Assembly: GCA_029237685.1 (NCBI GenBank)
Contig: JAQZBV010000033.1
Coordinates: 1-63,763 of the forward strand
From: Cytophagaceae bacterium
Lineage (GTDB): Bacteria > Bacteroidota > Bacteroidia > Cytophagales > Cytophagaceae
DNA length: 63,763 bases
Direction: 5' to 3'
The translations under genes and the position numbers were made by a program. The notes under the pieces are model-generated. The model was not told the DNA's origin and did not search any database. It saw nothing but the letters and a program-made list of their open reading frames with translations. Positions 57,496 through 63,763 of the stretch are shown piece after piece (position 1 is the first letter of the stretch; each line of letters opens with the position of its first letter).

Positions 57496-58713
57496 ATGAC
57501 AGCAAAAAAACTGATCGGACAAATTCATCTGTGGCTGGGACTGGCTTCAGGACTTGTGGTAGTCATCTTAGGCATCACAGGGTGTTTGTATGTTTTTATT
57601 GATGAGCTGGAACCTGTCGTCTATAAGGAGCACTTGGTAGTAGAACAACAAGCTACTGCTCCCCTGCCGATTAATTTTTTAAAAGCAGCAGCACAAGTTG
57701 CCATTGGAAAAGAGTATCCGATTACACGTTTTGAGATACCGGGCGAAGCGGATCGCAGTTATAAATTTTATGCCAGCAAGCGTGACGATAAGGCCCTCAC
57801 CTATTTTGGTGAAGTGATCTATTCCTACAACGCATATGTCAATCCCTACACCGGTGAAGTATTAAAAGTAGAAAATGGGAAGTATGAATTTTTCAATTTA
57901 GTAGTTACGCTTCATTATGATTTGTTTCTGCAAAAGCTGGGTAAACAAATTGTCGGTTGGTCTACGATCATATTTATCCTATTGCTCATCTCCGGCATCG
58001 TGCTCTGGTGGCCCAAGAACAAATCAGCTGCCAAACAACGCGTCTGGTTTCGCTGGAAAGAGACGACACAATGGAAAAGAAAAAACTACGACCTGCACAA
58101 CATCCTCGGTTTCTATACCATGATCCTCGCTTTAATCATTGCCTTGACCGGATTGGTATGGGCCTTCCCTTGGTTCAATGACAGTGTACAATTTCTAGCT
58201 AATGGAGGAAAGACCATCGAGAAACAGAAGCCCGCGCTTTCAGATACCACACTCCTTTCTCTGCGCAGTGATCTGGATCTTTCCATCCAACATGTACGGG
58301 CACAAGTTCCTGTAGCCAATTACTACTTCATCAATCTCCCGAAAGAAAATAAATCAACACTCAGCATCTTCGCTTCCGGTCAGGGCAGCGAGCGTTACCG
58401 ATTTACTTCCTTTCAATTTGACCAGTATTCCGGTGCCTTGTTGAAAAAAGAAAGCTTCGATGACAAAAGCAGCGGACAGAAACTTCGCTCGATGAATTAT
58501 GATATTCACGTAGGCAGCATATTGGGTTTGACAGGGAAAATATTGGCCTTCCTTGCTTCCTTTGTCGCTGCAGGCTTACCGATCACGGGCCTTTACATTT
58601 GGCTCAATAAAAAGAAGAATAATAAAAAACAAAGTAAGCCTGTAACAGCTCTTCAAAAAATGCATCCGGCAAGACCAAAAAAGAAAATCAAGCTGGACAA
58701 AGTCGCTTTTTAG
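57496..58713 (+). CDS. PepSY-associated transmembrane protein (probable siderophore ferric reductase)
   Basis: A 405-aa inner-membrane protein with four membrane helices (about 12-33, 150-172, 205-225 and 350-372). IGQIHLWLGLASGLVVVILGITGCLYVFIDELEP and MNYDIHVGSILGLTGKILAFLASFVAAGLPITGLYIWLNKK are typical of the PepSY_TM family. His in IHLWLG, TLHYDLF, DLHNILG and YDIHVG could bind haem. Members near ferric-siderophore receptors are thought to reduce iron. It sits between two paralogous TonB receptors; the C-terminus is lysine-rich. Confidence 0.9.
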   Translation: MTAKKLIGQIHLWLGLASGLVVVILGITGCLYVFIDELEPVVYKEHLVVEQQATAPLPINFLKAAAQVAIGKEYPITRFEIPGEADRSYKFYASKRDDKALTYFGEVIYSYNAYVNPYTGEVLKVENGKYEFFNLVVTLHYDLFLQKLGKQIVGWSTIIFILLLISGIVLWWPKNKSAAKQRVWFRWKETTQWKRKNYDLHNILGFYTMILALIIALTGLVWAFPWFNDSVQFLANGGKTIEKQKPALSDTTLLSLRSDLDLSIQHVRAQVPVANYYFINLPKENKSTLSIFASGQGSERYRFTSFQFDQYSGALLKKESFDDKSSGQKLRSMNYDIHVGSILGLTGKILAFLASFVAAGLPITGLYIWLNKKKNNKKQSKPVTALQKMHPARPKKKIKLDKVAF

Positions 58714-58776
58714 TTTTAACCCTTTTACGCAATACCCTAATTCAATTTCAATCTATAACATCTATTACCTGCTAAC

Positions 58777-61164
58777 ATGAAAACTTATACTCGCATGAAG
58801 AGTTGGGGCAAACTCTTCAGTCTACTTATTGCCTTCTGCTGTCTTTCCACGTTATCCCATGCTCAAAGCGGTAAGGGTGCTGTCAAGGGAAAGATCGTTA
58901 CTTCCGATAGCCTTGATGCCGAACTGGTGACCGTTGGTCTTAAAGGAACGAATAAAGGAGCTACTACTAATTCTAACGGTGAATTCTTTATTGAAAATGT
59001 AACAGAAGGTGCTTATACCTTGGTGGTACAAATTGTTGGTTACGAAACCATCGAACAACCTGTAGAAGTAAAAGCGAATGAAACCTCTACCTTAGGAAAC
59101 ATTCAATTGAAAGAGGATGCCAAGACGTTGCATGAAGTCACGGTAGAAGGAAGAAGAAATCAATTGGCTGACAAGGAAAGTGAGCAGGTAGCGCGCTTGC
59201 CCATTAAAAACATAGAAAATCCTCAGGTATACTCTGTAGTCACTCAAAAACAAATGGAAGAACAAGTAGTAACCAATATCGGCGATGCCTTGAAAAATAC
59301 TCCGGGAACTTTGGTAATCAGTTATCCCAGCGGAGGTATCGGTGTATTGACCAGAGGATTTAAAGTAGGAATCAATGCTCGTAACGGTATGGAAACGGTA
59401 ACAGGTAGAGCAGGTACCGATTTCGTAACTGCTGAACGTATAGAAGTCATCAAAGGTCCTTCTGGGACTTTATTTGGATCCAGCGTTTCTTCTTTTGGTG
59501 GTGTAGTCAATATGGTTAGTAAGAGACCCTATGAAACAGTTGGAGGAAATGTATCCTACTCCATCGGTAGCTTTGGATTAAATCGTTTTACCACAGACAT
59601 CAATCTACCTGTCAATAAAGAAAAGACCGTACTGTTCCGCTTCAATGGTGCATTGAACCAGGAAAATAGTTTCAGAGATTACGGGTATAACAATACTTTT
59701 ACTATAGCTCCTAGTATCTTATTAAAGGTTAATAACCGCCTAACTTTATTTGCAGATGTTGAGGTGTACAATGTAGACCAAACACGCATCACGTATTCCA
59801 GATTCCCTACTGCAACGGGATTCAAAAGTATGAACGATGTTCCCTTGCCTTATGACAAATCACTTTATGTAGACGATGCGAATGCATTGACCAGAACTAC
59901 TAAATATTTCCTGGAAGGAAAATATAAATTTAATGAAAACTGGACATCAACGACCAATGTATCCTTTGTCAATGAAAAAGTAAAACAAAGCTACCAATAC
60001 TACAACAACTGGTTGGATGCAAGCAGAATTGCAAGAACCGTGTTGCTTTATGGCCCTATTACCAACAGCTATACGAACGTACAACAAAACTTCAATGGTG
60101 ATGTTAAAACAGGATTTATGAGACACCGCTTATTGGTAGGCGGTAACTATCGATACTCCATCTCTGATGGTGGTTACACTGTACCATATAACCTGTATAG
60201 AACACCATCTGTTATTACACAAAACATAGATACCATCAATGTGTATGGCACATACCGTGCACTGACAAAAATGCAGATTGACACGGCTTATTCTAAAAGA
60301 GGTTCATATGGCCCATTTGGTATTACCAAACAAAAAATATACAGCGCTTATGTGTCAGATGTCATCAACTTTACACCTAAATTATCTGCTATGTTAAGTT
60401 TGCGTTATGACCATTTCGAACAAACCCGTGTAGCTACAGGTGCAACGATAGAATACCAGCAAGACGCTTTATCTCCTAAATTGGGCTTGGTGTATCAGAT
60501 AATAAAAGATCAGCTTTCTGTTTTCGGTAATTATATGAATGGATTCCAGAACAGCGGTCCGGTTAACCAACCCGATGGGACGATCTTTGTACCCAAACCT
60601 ATTTATGGCAATCAAAAAGAAGTCGGCGTTAAGTTTGATGTATTCAAACACCGTCTGACTACTACCATCAGTTATTACGACATTACCATCAACAATGCGA
60701 CACGTGTAGATGCTAACGTAACATACCAGGATGGAAAACAAGTCAGCAAAGGATTTGAAGCGGAATTGATTGCTAATCCGATTAGTGGATTAAACATACT
60801 TGCAGGTTATGTCTACAACGAGAATAAATACATTCGTTCAGGCATAGCCACTGAAGGTAAAATGTCTGTTGATGCCCCTCAACACGTAGCCAATGGATGG
60901 ATCAGCTATACCTTTCAGAATACTATCCTGAAAAACTTCGGTTTAGGTGCTGGAGTAAACTATGCTGACAAATCTTTCTATGATGCAGCCAACACATTTA
61001 TCATTCCTTCTTACACGGTATACAATGCATCAGTATTCTATGATCATGCTAAATTCCGTGTGGCATTGAAAGTAAATAACCTAAGTGACGAAAGGTATTG
61101 GGATCTGTGGGGAACGACTCAAACACCAAGACAATTCATTGCTAACGCGACTTATAAATTCTAA
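58777..61164 (+). CDS. TonB-dependent siderophore receptor, copy 2
   Basis: A 795-aa receptor. Signal peptide FSLLIAFCCLSTLSHAQS, carboxypeptidase-like domain GAVKGKIVTSDSLDAELVTVGLKGTNKGATTN, plug (NPQVYSVVTQKQMEEQVVTNIGDALKNTPG, RIEVIKGPSGTLFG) and barrel ending RQFIANATYKF. The first 120 residues and the plug are very like copy 1, the loops are not, so the two derive from a duplication and probably take up different chelates. Only 63 bp separate it from the PepSY gene; it is likely co-transcribed. Confidence 0.92.
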   Translation: MKTYTRMKSWGKLFSLLIAFCCLSTLSHAQSGKGAVKGKIVTSDSLDAELVTVGLKGTNKGATTNSNGEFFIENVTEGAYTLVVQIVGYETIEQPVEVKANETSTLGNIQLKEDAKTLHEVTVEGRRNQLADKESEQVARLPIKNIENPQVYSVVTQKQMEEQVVTNIGDALKNTPGTLVISYPSGGIGVLTRGFKVGINARNGMETVTGRAGTDFVTAERIEVIKGPSGTLFGSSVSSFGGVVNMVSKRPYETVGGNVSYSIGSFGLNRFTTDINLPVNKEKTVLFRFNGALNQENSFRDYGYNNTFTIAPSILLKVNNRLTLFADVEVYNVDQTRITYSRFPTATGFKSMNDVPLPYDKSLYVDDANALTRTTKYFLEGKYKFNENWTSTTNVSFVNEKVKQSYQYYNNWLDASRIARTVLLYGPITNSYTNVQQNFNGDVKTGFMRHRLLVGGNYRYSISDGGYTVPYNLYRTPSVITQNIDTINVYGTYRALTKMQIDTAYSKRGSYGPFGITKQKIYSAYVSDVINFTPKLSAMLSLRYDHFEQTRVATGATIEYQQDALSPKLGLVYQIIKDQLSVFGNYMNGFQNSGPVNQPDGTIFVPKPIYGNQKEVGVKFDVFKHRLTTTISYYDITINNATRVDANVTYQDGKQVSKGFEAELIANPISGLNILAGYVYNENKYIRSGIATEGKMSVDAPQHVANGWISYTFQNTILKNFGLGAGVNYADKSFYDAANTFIIPSYTVYNASVFYDHAKFRVALKVNNLSDERYWDLWGTTQTPRQFIANATYKF

Positions 61165-61185
61165 TTTTTAACACTGCTAAAATTA

Positions 61186-61220
61186 AAAACTGCCAGACTT
61201 ACAACCTGGCAGTTTTTTTT
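61186..61220 (+). terminator. Terminator of the iron-uptake unit
   Basis: AAAACTGCCAG (61186-61196) and CTGGCAGTTTT (61206-61216) form a perfect 11-bp stem followed by T-rich sequence. Confidence 0.93.
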
Positions 61221-61497
61221 GCTTTAGTCCTTTCTACCCTGTTCAGGTGATGCAAGCGATACAACAATAATAGTATCCGTTACTACCACACAAAGTGTAT
61301 TTTGATTTCCCACTGGCATTATAAAGAATGACCTTTTACATTCGTGTAACAATTTTTAATGTTTGAACACAAACATCATGAATTGTACATAAAAAGTCAA
61401 TAACCTGACGAGTTAAAAATATTGAAGCACAGGACTTATACCACAGGCACGGGCTCGTTTCCTGGCAAATGCTACATGAGGTAATTCTCTTTAAATT
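61221..61497. other. Convergent intergenic spacer without identified gene
   Basis: About 280 bp between the second receptor and the RHS-like gene. It is AT-rich, with no ORF, tRNA or clear hairpin that I can see. It would include the 3' end of the RHS-like transcript. Confidence 0.6.
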
Positions 61498-63763
61498 TTA
61501 TGGATTAAATATAGCCCATCCCTCTGCTGTGATTGTATTTGTACCACTAGTTTTATCGCAAACTATATTAATAGGGCCGGAATATATGGACTCCATGACT
61601 GGTGCAAATGTTAAGGTTACTACTTGACTTTGTCCAGGTCCAATCGTACCAGATGACCAATTTAATGTCATTATTCCAGGGAAAGGGCTTTCAATTCCAG
61701 TAACTGTTAATGTACCTGTTCCTGAATTTTGAATAGTAAATGTTCTTGTAGTAACAGGAAATCCTCCCATGTTCCCATATACTGTTCCAAAATTTAAATT
61801 ACCAGATATTGAAATAACGCGAGTCCCTAAGCCTATTCCATTTAAAGTGATAGTGTTTGATCCTTCGGCATCCGATAGCACTTGTAATGTACCTGAATAA
61901 GTAGAAATCCCAGTAGGTGTAAACGTAACCGTTACTTCAACATACTCTCCCGGTAAAACTGTTGAAGAACCGTTAATAACATAGGTACACCACGACGGTT
62001 TGCTAATACTACTAATTGTGAAAGGAAGATTACTTGAATTTGTTACTCTTACTGTCTTAGAAACAGTATAGACGTGGGGTATACTTCCAAAATTGATTGT
62101 ATTCGTTGATAAGTTTAACCGTTTGAATTGTTGTGTTTGATAAACATAGCGCTTTATAATACTATTATCGTCATCTTTTATCAAAGATAATCGACTGTAT
62201 TTATCATATTCATAATTGGTAACTTTACCATATGGATCCGATTCAGAAATTATTCCTTTTAAAGGTTCATATATGTAAGTATACACTTGAGCATTAGTCA
62301 ATGAATTTTTAAGGTTTTTTAATGTTGAACGAATCCATGCATTATCATAACTGTTAAACAAATTAGTTAATACCGTACTTCCTAATGCAATTTCTACTTG
62401 GTTATAAGTAGCATTTACGATTTTAGCTACTGGATATGAGCTTTTATAAGCCCACAAATAAACTACAGTAATGCCGTCTTGACGAATCATTTCTTGCACA
62501 TTACCTCTATCATCATAACGAGTAAATAAGATATCTTCCTTATATCTACTGTCTGAAATAAAACCAGATGAGGTTACCGTTGTTGAAGAAAAATTAGACG
62601 CAGCAATAGGTGATACAGTCTCCAGCTTGAAAATTCTCTCCGTTTTAAGATTTTCGAAATATCTCTCCTCGCTATCTATTACATAATCAGCACCTCCTTT
62701 GACTATAATATTAGTTGTTTCCACAGGGATATTAACAACATTAGCATCTCTCAAGGCTCTCAAGTCATATGCCTCATCAGTTGAGGAGGCAGTAAATGTA
62801 TTACTATAGTCTAAAGGATACTTATAGGTAGTTTTCATTTTGTTCGCATCTGAGCGTATGACTTCTTTGCTTCTTATTAAATTTGAAACCGGATCATATA
62901 CGAACTCGGTAACAATAGAAAAGCTACCTCCACTCCTAAAATATTCTCTTTCAATTTTCCTTTTTAAGTAAGGATAAAACGTATAAATAGGGACTGCGAT
63001 CATAATATATGCAGCATTATTCAAGTCATTTAAGTTGTAGATTGATCTCACATAATTATTATATCTATTAGGGTCATCATTATATTCATTCACTTCCTCT
63101 CTTAATAAAAATTTATCATCTGCATATTGCTTTATTGTAATTGGCTGACCGCGTTCAAGTTCAAGCTTGCCAAACATTTTGCCTTGATAAGAAGAACTAG
63201 TCGAACCAGATGTAACTGATGTTAATGCGTTTTTATCAAGATATCCATTATCTTGATTTGTGTAAGTATGCACCGTATATCCTTCCGTAGATTTTTCAGT
63301 AATTTGAGTGTAAGTTATATGATTGCCATTGCTTGTATTCATATAATTGAAAGGTAAACTACTGAATTTGCTATAGGGATTATTATAATACGTTAAGCCT
63401 GCTTGAAAATAAATTGGTTCTCCAGATAACACTCCGCTAGAAACTGTACCACCATCCATATAATCCTTAACGTAAAAATACTCTTTTACAAGTGAAACAG
63501 GCGAACTGGATTCATAATGTTCTATTCTCTTAATTCGAAGGCCTCCAGCTAATTTGTTAGAAGATAATGTTTGCAGAGAAAGCGTAGGGTTTTGTTTTAC
63601 CAACGTGGCATAAGTATGTGGCTCAAAGTAGAAGTCTGAATATCCTCCAGTTGGATAAGTAATTCTTTTAATGATCTCAGCATCCATAAATGTTGCATCC
63701 GGTTCCCTTGACTGATAATACAAATCCAGATTAGGAATAGCAGTATAACCTTGATAACTTTGA
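61498..63763 (-). CDS. RHS-like surface protein with ASPM/SPD-2/Hydin-type domains, C-terminal part
   Basis: The frame is open to the right edge (upstream residues read SYQGYTAIPNLDLYYQSREP without a stop), so the gene starts outside the window; 755 residues are visible. The first 540 are an RHS/YD-like region: IKRITYPTGGYSDFYFEPHTY, then ITVVYLWAYKSSYPVAKIVNATYNQVE and GIISESDPYGKVTNYEYDKYSRLSLIKDDD. The last 200 contain two immunoglobulin-like choice-of-anchor D repeats (INFGSIPHVYTVSKTVRVTN; LNFGTVYGNMGGFPVTTRTF). No RHS core or toxin end follows, and there is no type IX sorting domain at the C-terminus. Probably a large secreted protein. Confidence 0.85.
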   Translation of the reverse strand, partial: QSYQGYTAIPNLDLYYQSREPDATFMDAEIIKRITYPTGGYSDFYFEPHTYATLVKQNPTLSLQTLSSNKLAGGLRIKRIEHYESSSPVSLVKEYFYVKDYMDGGTVSSGVLSGEPIYFQAGLTYYNNPYSKFSSLPFNYMNTSNGNHITYTQITEKSTEGYTVHTYTNQDNGYLDKNALTSVTSGSTSSSYQGKMFGKLELERGQPITIKQYADDKFLLREEVNEYNDDPNRYNNYVRSIYNLNDLNNAAYIMIAVPIYTFYPYLKRKIEREYFRSGGSFSIVTEFVYDPVSNLIRSKEVIRSDANKMKTTYKYPLDYSNTFTASSTDEAYDLRALRDANVVNIPVETTNIIVKGGADYVIDSEERYFENLKTERIFKLETVSPIAASNFSSTTVTSSGFISDSRYKEDILFTRYDDRGNVQEMIRQDGITVVYLWAYKSSYPVAKIVNATYNQVEIALGSTVLTNLFNSYDNAWIRSTLKNLKNSLTNAQVYTYIYEPLKGIISESDPYGKVTNYEYDKYSRLSLIKDDDNSIIKRYVYQTQQFKRLNLSTNTINFGSIPHVYTVSKTVRVTNSSNLPFTISSISKPSWCTYVINGSSTVLPGEYVEVTVTFTPTGISTYSGTLQVLSDAEGSNTITLNGIGLGTRVISISGNLNFGTVYGNMGGFPVTTRTFTIQNSGTGTLTVTGIESPFPGIMTLNWSSGTIGPGQSQVVTLTFAPVMESIYSGPINIVCDKTSGTNTITAEGWAIFNP

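Overview
The window comes from a chromosome of a Bacteroidota bacterium, most likely a Cytophagales-type member. The base composition is moderately AT-rich. One tRNA promoter matches the phylum-specific -33/-7 pattern exactly (CTTG, 19 nt, TATATTTG). Shine-Dalgarno sequences are rare. Outer-membrane and lipoprotein families such as TamL, carboxypeptidase-domain TonB receptors and BatB/BatC-like proteins, together with the YwqK/MORN and RHS-like proteins, point the same way. I see no rRNA, CRISPR array, transposase or prophage.

Layout. 1-6082 holds small accessory and stress-type genes: DUF72, DUF763 with a helix-hairpin-helix, a ferritin-like DUF892 protein, PncC/CinA, an LLM flavoprotein, DUF202, a 16-cysteine Csp-like copper protein, a 50-aa basic protein and an MBL hydrolase. 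6252-13499 starts with a Crp/Fnr regulator and continues with a probable specialised-lipid locus: a three-His-box hydroxylase, a DarB-type ketosynthase fused to a haem-oxygenase-like diiron domain, unknown proteins, a 2OG oxygenase and a RetSat/CrtI-like flavoprotein. 13976-20115 (minus) is a complete RND efflux operon. 20527-23379 is an overlapping galactose operon in which a GlmU-like nucleotidyltransferase stands where galT would be expected. 23509-24592 is a tRNA-Ser/tRNA-Pro locus carrying a degenerate GIY-YIG gene and tRNA-Pro-derived tandem repeats. 24593-44480 is mostly housekeeping: BatB/BatC-like, thiolase, purC, rnz, queuosine-precursor transporter, SpoU methyltransferase, tamL, hemF, PAP2, a LytTR regulator with a degenerate receiver, ribE, a sugar transferase, pcm, a thioesterase and a deoxyhypusine-synthase-like protein lacking the catalytic lysine. 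44498-54571 combines an ECF sigma/anti-sigma pair, bracketed by two paralogous hydrolases, with a minus-strand lipid-modification cluster: two CFA-type methyltransferases, a flavoprotein, DUF1365, DUF1295 and a DUF1475-like protein. 54904-61164 is an iron-uptake unit (TonB receptor, PepSY protein, TonB receptor) behind a 19-bp palindromic operator. The window ends in a partial RHS-like protein with ASPM/SPD-2/Hydin-type domains.

The most striking non-coding signal is a set of intergenic word-repeat palindromes. Unrelated gene junctions carry 7-8-bp words repeated in tandem and arranged as inverted repeats. Their first arm starts at the upstream stop codon and their second arm ends within a few bases of the next ATG. 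At least four word families recur at distant loci. Two copies of a GC-rich compound repeat (13640-13755 and 24301-24489) and two nested cruciform-like elements (29234-29345 and 46979-47164) add to this. The other strong candidate for something undescribed is the GIY-YIG/tRNA-Pro fragment unit at 23745-24269.
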